Source: Bacteriovoracaceae bacterium UBA4097 | GTDB lineage: Bacteria; Bdellovibrionota; Bacteriovoracia; Bacteriovoracales; Bacteriovoracaceae | DNA: 17,977 nucleotides | Direction: 5' to 3' | NCBI GenBank assembly: GCA_002381765.1 | Contig: DFXX01000111.1 | Coordinates: 14,919 to 32,895, forward strand | In this document: positions 7,886-15,262 of the stretch, one piece after another | Layout: the number at the start of each line of letters is the position of its first letter | Position numbering within the stretch: the stretch's first letter is position 1 | Notes under the pieces: model-generated | What the model saw: the letters and a program-made list of their open reading frames with translations, nothing else | The model's database searches: none | What the model was told of the DNA's origin: nothing | Program-made: the position numbers and the translations under genes

Positions 7886-7914
7886 TGACCCGCAACACAA
7901 TAAAGGGTCAAGCA
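7882..7914 (+). repeat. Perfect 10-bp inverted repeat ahead of lepA
   Basis: TGCTTGACCC (7882-7891) and GGGTCAAGCA (7905-7914) are perfect inverted copies around a 13-nt spacer, ending 7 nt before the lepA ATG. There is no T tract on either side, so it is not a standard terminator. It could be a DNA operator or an RNA hairpin; no ribosome site other than the GGG inside the right arm is visible for lepA. Confidence 0.75.
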
Positions 7915-7921
7915 GCCATAT

Positions 7922-9724
7922 ATGGATATCAATCTCATCCGAAATTTTTCTATCATCGCTCATATTGACCATGGGAAATCCACCCTGGCCGATCGTCTTA
8001 TTGAAATGTGTAAGGCCATTACCGATCGGGAAAGAACCGATCGATTGCTGGATAACATGGATCTTGAGAAAGAGCGTGGTATTACCATCAAGGCGCAAAC
8101 CGTTCGTCTGGCCTATAAAGCAAAAGATGGAATCGTTTATTATTTCAACTTGATTGATACTCCGGGACACGTTGACTTTACTTACGAAGTATCTCGCTCA
8201 CTTGCCTCTTGCGAAGGAGCTCTTCTCATCGTAGATGCTTCTCAGGGAATTGAAGCTCAAACACTTGCGAACGTTTATATGGCACTGGAGAATAATCTCG
8301 AGATCATGCCTGTCATTAATAAAATCGATCTTCCTCACGCTGACCCAGAAAAAGTAAAAAAAGAAATTGAGGATGTGATAGGCCTTGATGCTTCTGAAGC
8401 TCCGCTAGTTTCTGGAAAGTCCGGACTAGGAGTTGATGTTCTCTTAGAAGAAATCGTTAAAAAGATTCCACCTCCAACAGGTAAAGTGGAAAATAACCTT
8501 CAGGCCTTGATCTTCGATTCCTGGTTTGACCCCTATAGAGGAGTGGTCGTTCTGGTGAGAATTATGGAAGGGGAGCTAAAGGTAAAAGACAAGATTAACT
8601 TTAAGTTCTCCGGTATTGATCACGAAGTGATTAAGCTAGCCGTAAACCAGCCTTTCTACCTAGAAGTTCCAACTCTGGGAGCAGGTGAGGTGGGAATGGT
8701 TATCTGTGGCATCAAAACCGTACGAGATGTGAAGATCGGAGATACCATTGTTCACGCTGCGAAGAAGGATAAAACTCCTTCTTTAAAAGGGTATAAAGAA
8801 GTTAAGCCAATGGTATTCTGCGGAATCTTCCCGGTTGTTTCTGAAGAGTATGAAATGCTCAAAGAAGCTTTGGAAAAACTCGCTCTAAATGATTCATCAT
8901 TTACCTATGAGCCAGAAGTTTCTCAGGCCTTGGGCTTTGGTTTCCGTTGTGGATTCCTGGGACTGCTCCATATGGATATTATCCAAGAGAGACTTGAGCG
9001 GGAATTTAAACTCGCCCTCATCTCGACGGCTCCTTCTTGTAATTATGAGATCACTACCAATGCTGGCGTAACCTTCATGATCGATAATCCATCCAAGCTG
9101 CCTGATCCGGGTCAGATCGATACGATCAAAGAGCCAACTGTTAAATTATCCATTCATCTCCCTAATGATTATGTAGGTAAGATCATTAAGTTGTGTGAAG
9201 ACCGTCGTGGTCAACAACAGGCCATTAATTACATTACCGAAGAAAGAGTTCAGTTGATCTATATCTTACCGCTTTCTGAGATGATGTTTGATTTCTACGA
9301 TCAGCTTAAATCTCTTTCCAAGGGTTATGCTTCCATGGATTATGAGCTGCATGATTACATGGAGTCCGACATGGTTAAACTGGACGTGCTGCTCAATGGA
9401 GATAAGGTAGATGCTTTATCCATGATCACTCATAGAAGTACCTCACAGCAAAAAGGCAAAGATCTGACTTTCCGCCTAATGAAGGTCATCGATCGTCAGC
9501 AGTTTGATATTGCGATCCAGGCCGCCATAGGGGCCAAGGTGATTGCTCGCGAAACCATAAAGGCACTTCGTAAGAACGTACTTGCTAAGTGTTATGGTGG
9601 TGACGTTTCCCGTAAACGTAAACTTCTTGAAAAACAGAAAGAGGGTAAGAAGCGGATGAAAATGGTCGGTAATGTCGAAATTCCTCAAGAAGCCTTCTTG
9701 GCAGTTCTAAAGGTCGAGGAGTAG
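7922..9724 (+). CDS. lepA: Elongation factor 4 (LepA), translational GTPase
   Basis: LepA/EF4 is a ribosome-binding GTPase implicated in 30S subunit biogenesis and in translation under ionic stress. The G1 motif is AHIDHGKST at residues 13-21. The other GTPase motifs follow: the switch I region KERGITIKAQ, G3 DTPGHVDF and G4 NKID. EF-G-like domains 2, 3 and 5 are present (for example LGFGFRCGFLGLLHMDI and STAPSCNY), as is the LepA-specific C-terminal domain with the conserved GGDVSRKRKLLEKQKEGKKRM region. At 600 aa it equals the E. coli protein in size. The ATG at 7922 fixes the canonical N-terminus, though no good Shine-Dalgarno is visible. The link between LepA and high intracellular salt makes its place beside the potassium genes suggestive, but the genes may simply be neighbours. 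Confidence 0.97.
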   Translation: MDINLIRNFSIIAHIDHGKSTLADRLIEMCKAITDRERTDRLLDNMDLEKERGITIKAQTVRLAYKAKDGIVYYFNLIDTPGHVDFTYEVSRSLASCEGALLIVDASQGIEAQTLANVYMALENNLEIMPVINKIDLPHADPEKVKKEIEDVIGLDASEAPLVSGKSGLGVDVLLEEIVKKIPPPTGKVENNLQALIFDSWFDPYRGVVVLVRIMEGELKVKDKINFKFSGIDHEVIKLAVNQPFYLEVPTLGAGEVGMVICGIKTVRDVKIGDTIVHAAKKDKTPSLKGYKEVKPMVFCGIFPVVSEEYEMLKEALEKLALNDSSFTYEPEVSQALGFGFRCGFLGLLHMDIIQERLEREFKLALISTAPSCNYEITTNAGVTFMIDNPSKLPDPGQIDTIKEPTVKLSIHLPNDYVGKIIKLCEDRRGQQQAINYITEERVQLIYILPLSEMMFDFYDQLKSLSKGYASMDYELHDYMESDMVKLDVLLNGDKVDALSMITHRSTSQQKGKDLTFRLMKVIDRQQFDIAIQAAIGAKVIARETIKALRKNVLAKCYGGDVSRKRKLLEKQKEGKKRMKMVGNVEIPQEAFLAVLKVEE

Positions 9725-9732
9725 AATATCAT

Positions 9733-10353
9733 ATGCTCGAAACCGTTCATCACCACTTAGACAAAGTTCTTAATCTCTATACCCAGGGAGAATTCTTCGA
9801 AGACCTGAAGCAGGCGAAGGATACTTACTTTTCTCTGACAGGAAAGTTAGATGAAGATAAGGACGAATTTGAACCACGTATGAATTGCTTCAATGACTGG
9901 TATATTTTTCAATACCGTCATCAGGATGGCTCAAAGGTCATTGAAGATTATATCCGTAATAATGAGCTGGATGAGGAATTGTCTCAAGCGCTACTCAATG
10001 TGAATCATTCTTTATTTGAGTATTCGAAAGTTAATTTTAGAAAGCAGATCGTCCTTAAGGATGTACTTCATGATGAGAAGGTGACCTTGGTTAAGAATCA
10101 CCCGACTATTAGTCTAGTTGAAGGGGATGTCTTCACTGGAAGAGTTATTAAATATAAAGGTGATCATTACCTTATGCGTGGAGTGTGCACTCTGCCCGAA
10201 GGTGTGAAATCGATTCTTAAAAAGCAGTCTAAGAAAGTGAGAAAGACCAATAGCTTTGAAGAGGAGCTTAAGTTCTTGCTTCAGCTAGAAAATCTCAAGA
10301 CTAAGTCGATGCACTACTCTCACATCGATCCTAGTAAGATCTTCGTTTTTTAG
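9733..10353 (+). CDS. Unrecognised protein following lepA
   Basis: This is a 206-aa soluble protein with no signal peptide or membrane segment. It starts 8 bp after lepA, with GAGGAG at the lepA end as a somewhat distant ribosome site, so it is probably co-transcribed with lepA. The middle has a pattern I associate with a loosely defined group of uncharacterised bacterial proteins, some with a C-terminal SEC-C metal site: FNDWYIFQYRHQDG, then DYIRNN, then a segment like VLKDVLHDEKVTLV and a small beta unit EGDVFTGRVIKY. Here there is no SEC-C cysteine cluster. The C-terminal third is Lys-rich and helical (KSILKKQSKKVRK). The codon use resembles the neighbours. I cannot assign a function; a nucleic-acid or ribosome role is only a guess from the company of lepA. 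Confidence 0.8.
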   Translation: MLETVHHHLDKVLNLYTQGEFFEDLKQAKDTYFSLTGKLDEDKDEFEPRMNCFNDWYIFQYRHQDGSKVIEDYIRNNELDEELSQALLNVNHSLFEYSKVNFRKQIVLKDVLHDEKVTLVKNHPTISLVEGDVFTGRVIKYKGDHYLMRGVCTLPEGVKSILKKQSKKVRKTNSFEEELKFLLQLENLKTKSMHYSHIDPSKIFVF

Positions 10354-10356
10354 TTC

Positions 10357-11313
10357 CTACTTCCTCTTGCTCAGCAGATAGGGAATAACTCCTAAGAGAT
10401 TCACTGAAAGAGTCAGCACAAAATACAGATTAAATAGGGATGCCCCATTGGTAATGCCAGTGAATTCAAATAATTTTTGAAAGATGGCGTGTCCAACTCC
10501 TAGACCCGAGGGTGCCACTGGCAGGGCAAGAGTCATAAGTCCTAATGGGATGAAGGCCAAGGCCTGGATAAAATCCATACTGCCTGCTACAAACGGGGAA
10601 ATGAGCGACCAGAAGATCAAAACCGCAGTAAATTGAACGCAGAAGGAAAGCAGCACGGCCTTAACCATTCTCGATCTGATGCTTACTAGATCATCCCATA
10701 GAACGATGATCTTACTAAATATCTTAGGAAGCATAATGCCCTGAAGACCCACGAGCAGTCGTCTAATTTTGGGATGTAAAAAATAAAATAAAGAAAGTGC
10801 AAAAATAACCAGGCCTGCAAGAGCATAGTTAATTTTAAGTAGCGGCTCCATCGCCGGAGCATCTTTAAGAATGTGGGATGAGAAGAAAATTGAACTTAGT
10901 CCCACCAGTAAAATAAGTCCACAGAGCCCCATCACTCGATCGATCAGGATGGAAGCAAAGACGAACTTTTTAGAGAGACTTTTATCCAGGCCTTGAACAT
11001 AGAGGAGCTTCACCAGATCCCCACTGACACTACCGGGTAAAACACTACTAAAGAACTGACCAATCCAGGTTATTTTGAGAATTCCAGTCAATGGAAGATT
11101 ATTCTGACTTCTCGCTCTGAGAATATTTTTCCATCTAAGGGAGGTTAACCAGAAATTTCCAACGGTAAGCAAAAATGCCATAAGAACGGCAAGGGGATAC
11201 TGAGTTAGTTGAGTAAGTAATTTGAAATCCAGCTTACCTGATCCAATGAGCCAGCCAATAAGCGAGCCCGCCACCAGAAGCTTGAGAGTATTCATAAAAA
11301 TGGTTTTCAGCAT
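10357..11313 (-). CDS. Flippase-like integral membrane protein (LPG_synthase_TM / UPF0104 type)
   Basis: The protein has 318 residues with about eight hydrophobic helices and no soluble domain. Family marks are the segment SLRWKNIL, the loop FFSSVLPGSVSGDLVKLLYV (the usual form is PG-x-x-GGD), an Arg in LIDRVMGL and, near the end, LPVAPSGLGVGHAIFQ (the usual form is PGGLGxxE). Members are the membrane domains of MprF and stand-alone proteins thought to flip or transfer lipids; the substrate here is unknown. Compared with the usual motif the final acidic residue is replaced by His. The start may be ATG 11313 or ATG 11295; neither has a Shine-Dalgarno, and the upstream promoter would put the transcript start about 5 nt before 11313. 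It ends 3 bp from the convergent gene. Confidence 0.82.
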   Translation of the reverse strand: MLKTIFMNTLKLLVAGSLIGWLIGSGKLDFKLLTQLTQYPLAVLMAFLLTVGNFWLTSLRWKNILRARSQNNLPLTGILKITWIGQFFSSVLPGSVSGDLVKLLYVQGLDKSLSKKFVFASILIDRVMGLCGLILLVGLSSIFFSSHILKDAPAMEPLLKINYALAGLVIFALSLFYFLHPKIRRLLVGLQGIMLPKIFSKIIVLWDDLVSIRSRMVKAVLLSFCVQFTAVLIFWSLISPFVAGSMDFIQALAFIPLGLMTLALPVAPSGLGVGHAIFQKLFEFTGITNGASLFNLYFVLTLSVNLLGVIPYLLSKRK

Positions 11314-11324
11314 GATCGGATGAT

Positions 11325-11352
11325 TTTATAACTACAGGGAGTAATAGGTAAA
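11325..11352 (-). promoter_or_regulatory. Promoter for the flippase-like gene
   Basis: On the minus strand, TTTACC (11352-11347), a 16-bp spacer and TATAAA (11330-11325) give a good sigma70-type match (4/6 and 5/6). The predicted start is near 11318, only about 5 nt before the first ATG at 11313. This fits the absence of a ribosome site and suggests a near-leaderless transcript, or use of ATG 11295. Confidence 0.42.
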
Positions 11353-11368
11353 TCAAAATGGGGAACTT

Positions 11369-12178
11369 ATGAAAATCGGTGTAATTCAGCTTCAAACCGT
11401 CCTGGAGCCTGCAGAGAACTTAAAGACCATAAGAAAATTTTTGACACAGGCCAAGAACGAAAAAGCAGAAGCTGTTTTCTTGCCTGAAGTTTTTTATTCC
11501 ATGTCAGATGGCACGAAACCTACTCCTTACTTAATTGAAGAAAATAACGAGCATTTTGAAGCCATCAGATCCCTTGCTACAGACTTTGAACTTTATATCC
11601 TGGGTGGTTCAGCGGCCACTCAGCTGGAAGGGAAGGTGGTAAACAGATCATATAATTTTTCTCCCGACGGTACACTCATCACTCATTATGATAAGATGAA
11701 TCTCTTCTCTTGCGATCTCTCTAAGCATTCCAGTAATCAAATCATCGATGAGGGCAAGGTCTATACTGCTGGTAATAAACCGGCCTTGATGGATCTAGGA
11801 GATTTTAAAATTGGTCTCTCCATTTGCTTTGATCTGCGCTTCCCGGAACTTTTCAGATGGTATTCCTCACATGGAGCTAATGTTCTCTCTATCTCTTCTG
11901 CCTTTACTGTTCCGACTGGCAAGGCCCATTGGCACACTCTTGTCCGCGCACGTGCCATTGAAAATCAAAGTTATGTAATTGCTTCCGCTCAATGGGGGAA
12001 ACACAATGAAAAGCTCAGTACTTTTGGGCACTCTCTAATTGTCGATCCTTGGGGAGAGATCATTGCTGATGCTCAGGATGGAGAAAAGATTATTTTTGGA
12101 AATATTGAACTAAGTAAGATTCAATCCACAAGAGAAAGATTGAATGTTCTGAGAAACCCTGCCAGAAACTACATGTAG
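11369..12178 (+). CDS. Nitrilase-superfamily carbon-nitrogen hydrolase (Nit1/Nit2-like amidase)
   Basis: Members hydrolyse amides or nitriles with a Glu-Lys-Cys triad. All three residues are in place: Glu40 in AVFLPEVFY, Lys109 in HYDKMNLF and Cys153 in SICFDLRFPELFRW. The pattern YDK-x-x-LF, the NRSYNFSPDG segment and the 269-aa length resemble the Nit1/Nit2 branch. That branch includes omega-amidases, which act on alpha-ketoglutaramate and alpha-ketosuccinamate, and deaminated-glutathione amidases. It is therefore probably a small metabolite-repair enzyme in the cytoplasm, but the substrate cannot be decided from sequence. GGGGAA lies 4 nt before the ATG. The last 10 bp overlap the convergent NifU-type gene. 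Confidence 0.88.
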   Translation: MKIGVIQLQTVLEPAENLKTIRKFLTQAKNEKAEAVFLPEVFYSMSDGTKPTPYLIEENNEHFEAIRSLATDFELYILGGSAATQLEGKVVNRSYNFSPDGTLITHYDKMNLFSCDLSKHSSNQIIDEGKVYTAGNKPALMDLGDFKIGLSICFDLRFPELFRWYSSHGANVLSISSAFTVPTGKAHWHTLVRARAIENQSYVIASAQWGKHNEKLSTFGHSLIVDPWGEIIADAQDGEKIIFGNIELSKIQSTRERLNVLRNPARNYM

Positions 12179-12423
12179 GGATTAGTTCCCGTTTCATGAT
12201 CGGTGACATCCACCACTTCTTTAATATCAGGGAAGTTCTGCTTTACGAGCTGCTCAATACCACCCTTGAGTGTTGCCTTGGAGCTAGAGCATCCCTGACA
12301 TCCACCGAAGAATTTTACGAACAGAATTTCATTATCGATATCGATGATTTCTACATTTCCACCGTGTTGGGCGAGGGCGGGACGAATCTGTTTATCAAAG
12401 AGTTTTTCAATTTGTGCAATCAT
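12169..12423 (-). CDS. NifU C-terminal (Nfu) domain protein
   Basis: This is an 84-residue protein consisting of a single Nfu domain. It has the start motif IRPALAQHGGNVEIIDID and the metal-binding pair Cys42 and Cys45 in FFGGCQGCSSS. Nfu proteins carry or transfer [4Fe-4S] clusters to target enzymes. One obvious client type in the window is the Fe-S methyltransferase at 3107-4213, though Nfu proteins serve many targets. It lacks the degenerate A-type domain of E. coli NfuA and the NifU scaffold domain. No convincing ribosome site precedes the ATG. It lies 12 bp downstream of the hypothetical gene at 12436-12942 and is probably translated from the same mRNA. Confidence 0.9.
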   Translation of the reverse strand: MIAQIEKLFDKQIRPALAQHGGNVEIIDIDNEILFVKFFGGCQGCSSSKATLKGGIEQLVKQNFPDIKEVVDVTDHETGTNPYM

Positions 12424-12435
12424 GCAGGGACTATA

Positions 12436-12942
12436 TCACATTTTACTTAAATGTTTATTCTGAAAATCTCGAAGAAGTGCTTGTAATCCTTTAGGTTGAG
12501 TACTCCCATAGGTAAAAGGTGGCACCCACGTCAGGCTTTCCACCAGGCCATGACCCGTAATTTTATAGATCAAACCTTCTTCCGGCTTACCGGCAAAAAA
12601 CCAACTTGGACGGGAGCTCTCTGCATCCGATTCCATTTGAACCAGTGTTAATTGCTTCATCTTAGGATCACCGATCTTGAGGGGGCGATGATACTTTAAG
12701 CGAGCACTGGCAACCACCTCATCTCTTAATGTAATCATGAGTTCAGAATGGTCTTCCAGAATGTAGATAATTCTATTTCTCTCTTGGGCCGAGGGGGTGC
12801 CAAAAGCATTTTCGAGGGCATCCATATCCATTCCCAAGCGGAGGGAGAGAACTTCAGCAGGTTTATTCATCTTCGACTGAGCTGAAAAATAGGCATAGCC
12901 TATCAAGGAAAAAAGCAGTGCAAAAACGAAGGTAATTTTCAT
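12436..12942 (-). CDS. Membrane-anchored or secreted hypothetical protein
   Basis: The protein has 168 residues. Residues 1-20 are a hydrophobic N-terminus (MKITFVFALLFSLIGYAYFS) that may be a signal peptide or a single membrane anchor; there is no lipobox Cys. The following region, SLRLGMDMDALENAFGTPSA, then IIYILEDHSELMITLRDEVV, resembles the general layout of small periplasmic BamE/OmlA-like domains (a G-M-x-x-x-x-x-x-x-x-G-x-P pattern), but the similarity is weak and I do not assign it. It would be exported or periplasmic. A possible extended -10 element lies upstream, and the Nfu gene follows on the same strand after 12 bp. Confidence 0.72.
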   Translation of the reverse strand: MKITFVFALLFSLIGYAYFSAQSKMNKPAEVLSLRLGMDMDALENAFGTPSAQERNRIIYILEDHSELMITLRDEVVASARLKYHRPLKIGDPKMKQLTLVQMESDAESSRPSWFFAGKPEEGLIYKITGHGLVESLTWVPPFTYGSTQPKGLQALLRDFQNKHLSKM

Positions 12943-12979
12943 TCATAAATTAAAACACTCTGTTTTGGCCTTGGCTAAT

Positions 12980-12988
12980 ATTTTAGCA
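12980..12988 (-). promoter_or_regulatory. Possible extended -10 promoter for the hypothetical-nfu pair
   Basis: On the minus strand TGCTAAAAT fits an extended -10 element (TGn followed by TAAAAT), with a predicted start near 12973 and about 30 nt of leader. A -35-like TTGAAA lies 21 bp upstream, too far for normal spacing. The rest of the 140-bp divergent gap (12943-13082) holds only the ribosome site of the helicase gene and no other feature I can support. Confidence 0.28.
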
Positions 12989-13082
12989 GCAATGATTCTT
13001 GTTTAATTTCAACTTTGGAGTCTTGCGTCCAAGGAGTTTTTTCACCTTGAGTCGAAAGGTGGGACTATGAGAGAAGGTCTCC

Positions 13083-14048
13083 ATGTTTCATACCCAGAAC
13101 TTACTCATTCTCACTGCACCTCCAGCTTCCGGAAAAACTTTTTGGATAGAAAGTCTCATCGCTGCTGGTCTAGAGAGTTTACTCATTATTTCTCCTTTAA
13201 GAGCATTAAAGGATGAGTGCCTTGAGAAGTGGGGTCAAGGAGTGAATGTCGTTACTCCTGAGGAATGGCTCTTAAGGCCTCAGTATGCAGAAGTCGTGAT
13301 ATTTGATGAATTTCATTTAAACTTTTATTGGGGAGATACTTTTCGCCCCTGTCTCTGGGAAGTCTTCTTTGGGCTCTCCTCATCTGCTGGTTTATCGATT
13401 CTACTAACTGCGACTTTATCGGCCCCCATGATTGAGGAGTTGGAAGAGTTCAAGAGGCACTTTGATAAAATCTTCTGGCTGGATTTTGGGAATCAACGAC
13501 TAAAATTCAGCCCCACACGATACGTGAAATGTCCTTCCAGATTATGGGTGGAGGATCTTATAACTTGTGGCCCCCGAGGAAAGGGAGTTAGTCTTATCTT
13601 TTGCCCCTACAGGAAAGATGTCTTTAACTGGGAAAGAAAATTAGCTCGATTGGGCTACACCTCATGGACCTGTGTTGGAGGCGAAGCAAAATACTTTAAG
13701 GAGAAACTCAAGCAGGATATGGTACCTGACTTTATCATCGCTACTTCCGTTCTGAGTCATGGAGTGAATCTTCCCAGCATTAGCTGCATCTTCTTTCTTT
13801 ACCCTTTGCAAAATATTGATTTTTGGATTCAAATGGTCGCCAGAGGAGGCAGGCGGGGAGAATCTTATGAGGTCTTTGCTCTGGAGAATCCCTTTGGAAT
13901 AAAGTGGAATCGGTGGATAAACTACTTGGCTATTCTCTGGCTTAGTCTGAGAATACAGATTCATCATTCATTAAGAGAAAGTGCCCCATGGTTTTTGAAG
14001 GAGTCGTCATTAGTAAGGTCCCCTATAAAGAAAGGGATCTTATCGTAA
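13083..14048 (+). CDS. Compact DEAH-like superfamily 2 helicase
   Basis: Both RecA-like lobes of an SF2 helicase fit into only 321 residues. The motifs in order are Walker A APPASGKT at residues 12-19 (Ala in place of the first Gly), motif Ia SPLRALKDE, Walker B DEFH at 75-78, motif III TAT at 109-111, a motif IV region near SLIFCPYRKD, motif V ATSVLSHGVNLP at 220-231 and motif VI QMVARGGRRG at 250-259 with both arginines kept. No accessory DNA- or RNA-binding domain, wedge or zinc finger is present. An in-frame TGA at 13068 bounds the start; ATG 13083 has AGAAGG 6 nt upstream. The last 61 bp overlap recO in another frame, implying joint expression and perhaps a DNA-repair role. It is ATPase-competent by sequence; its substrate is unknown. 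Confidence 0.85.
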   Translation: MFHTQNLLILTAPPASGKTFWIESLIAAGLESLLIISPLRALKDECLEKWGQGVNVVTPEEWLLRPQYAEVVIFDEFHLNFYWGDTFRPCLWEVFFGLSSSAGLSILLTATLSAPMIEELEEFKRHFDKIFWLDFGNQRLKFSPTRYVKCPSRLWVEDLITCGPRGKGVSLIFCPYRKDVFNWERKLARLGYTSWTCVGGEAKYFKEKLKQDMVPDFIIATSVLSHGVNLPSISCIFFLYPLQNIDFWIQMVARGGRRGESYEVFALENPFGIKWNRWINYLAILWLSLRIQIHHSLRESAPWFLKESSLVRSPIKKGILS

Positions 14049-14764
14049 AGCTTCTTTTAAGAAGTGGTTTTATGGCGAGCTTTTACGTCTATGGTGGGCA
14101 AGGTGGTGGTAAACATCATAAGCCAACACTCTTTGAACTCGGCTCTATGATGAAGATCATGACTAAGGATAAGAGAATTAAAAGTTCGGAATCTGAACTC
14201 ATGGTGGTCGCCGAATATCAAAGAACCTGGGAGCCTCAGGTCATCAGACACGATATCAAAGCTTTTTATCTCAGTTGCCTTTTTTTTGAAATCGTTCAGA
14301 AATTTGCCGTCCAATATCACTCTGATCATGATGAGTCTTCCGAAGAGCATGAAGGAATATTTTCGGTTATTAGTAATGCTCTTTTTTATCTGGATGAAGC
14401 CCTTTTGAAGAAAAAATTTCTTCCTGAACAGCAGTTAAATCTTTTTATGGTTAAACTTCTTTTTCATTTAGGAATCATGCCTGATACGGATCGCTGTGGT
14501 TATTGCGGAAAGGATCTTTTAAGTGAAGGTGGCTCGACATTTTTGATTGCTCAAGGTCACTTCTCTTGCCTCTCCTGTGTGACGGCAGAAAATGAAAGAG
14601 GACTTCTACTAAGAATTAAGAAAGGCTATCAGACCAAGTACCAGGACTATGAAACGCTTACGGGAGCAACCTTTCAGGAAGCCGATAAGCTTATCCAATA
14701 CTTTTGCCACCATTTCCAGCTTAAGACAGTAGATCTGAGATCTTATTCATTACTTTTTAAGTGA
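13988..14764 (+). CDS. recO: DNA repair protein RecO
   Basis: RecO works with RecR (and RecF) to displace SSB and load RecA on gapped DNA. The N-terminal OB-fold start GVVISKVPYKERDLIVKLL is typical, as is the basic patch around YGGQGGGKHHKP. The helical C-terminal domain carries the zinc-type site: CGYC near residue 170, then CLSC about 25 residues later. At 258 aa the length matches the family. The ATG is preceded by AGAGAAAG at about 7 nt, inside the helicase gene, with which it overlaps by 61 bp. The 3' end overlaps the convergent GmhB-type gene by 15 bp. Confidence 0.92.
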   Translation: MVFEGVVISKVPYKERDLIVKLLLRSGFMASFYVYGGQGGGKHHKPTLFELGSMMKIMTKDKRIKSSESELMVVAEYQRTWEPQVIRHDIKAFYLSCLFFEIVQKFAVQYHSDHDESSEEHEGIFSVISNALFYLDEALLKKKFLPEQQLNLFMVKLLFHLGIMPDTDRCGYCGKDLLSEGGSTFLIAQGHFSCLSCVTAENERGLLLRIKKGYQTKYQDYETLTGATFQEADKLIQYFCHHFQLKTVDLRSYSLLFK

Positions 14765-15262
14765 GTTCGCAAACTCCAAAAGAGTTTTAAAGAAAGGAAA
14801 ATCTGATGTTGTACTCTGTCTAATGATAATACCTTGAATCCCTGCATTCATTCCGGCTTCCGCATCGATGAGTTTATCTCCCACCATGTAAGAGAGATCA
14901 GGATTGATATGATGCTTTTCCATGAGATCGGTGATCATCTTGCCCGAGGGTTTTCGACATTCGCAGGCATCGTCAGGGGAGTGGGGACAAATGGCAAAAT
15001 CTTTAAAAGCAGTAAGTTTAAATTCTCTGAGGTCATTTTGTAGCTGTTTGTGAATGACGTAAACATTTTCGAGTGAGAAGTAGCCACGTCCAACTCCTGA
15101 TTGATTGGTTACCACAAAAAGCTCGTAACCCAGCTGCTGCAAAAGTTGCAAGGCTTTCAGAGTATCTGAGAAATACTCAATATCTTCAACCCGGGACATA
15201 TAGTTTTTGTCCACGATGAGCGTTCCGTCTCTATCCAAAAATATAGCTTTCCGCGTTTTAAT
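14750..15262 (-). CDS. gmhB: D-glycero-D-manno-heptose 1,7-bisphosphate phosphatase (GmhB-type HAD), apparent ATT start
   Basis: GmhB removes the 7-phosphate (or 1,7-type variants) in ADP-heptose synthesis for the LPS core. The HAD nucleophile motif is FLDRDGT (Asp10 and Asp12 with the start used here), motif II is VTNQSGVGRG, the zinc loop is CPHSPDDACECRKP (Cys92, His94, Cys100, Cys102) and motif IV is MVGDKLIDA. HisB-type histidinol phosphatases share this loop and are the alternative. A start at TTG 15238 would remove the first beta-strand (KAIFL) and has no ribosome site. The frame closes at TAA 15265-15263, and the very next codon is ATT, lying 8 nt after the strong ribosome site ACGGAGG. 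No ATG or GTG exists in this interval. The product is 170 aa, a normal GmhB size. Confidence 0.85.
   Translation of the reverse strand: MKTRKAIFLDRDGTLIVDKNYMSRVEDIEYFSDTLKALQLLQQLGYELFVVTNQSGVGRGYFSLENVYVIHKQLQNDLREFKLTAFKDFAICPHSPDDACECRKPSGKMITDLMEKHHINPDLSYMVGDKLIDAEAGMNAGIQGIIIRQSTTSDFPFFKTLLEFANSLKK

Noticed and set aside
12196..12450. 84-codon plus-strand open frame opposite the Nfu gene.
   Set aside because: The minus strand encodes a textbook Nfu domain with the CxxC pair; the plus frame is its shadow.
13028..13050. CAAGG/CCTTG inverted repeat in the gap before the helicase gene.
   Set aside because: A 5-bp repeat with a 10-nt spacer is expected by chance, and no promoter lines up with it.
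14750..15238. TTG 15238 as start of the GmhB-type gene.
   Set aside because: It would delete the first beta-strand just before the catalytic Asp and has no ribosome site, while ATT 15262 has a strong one.
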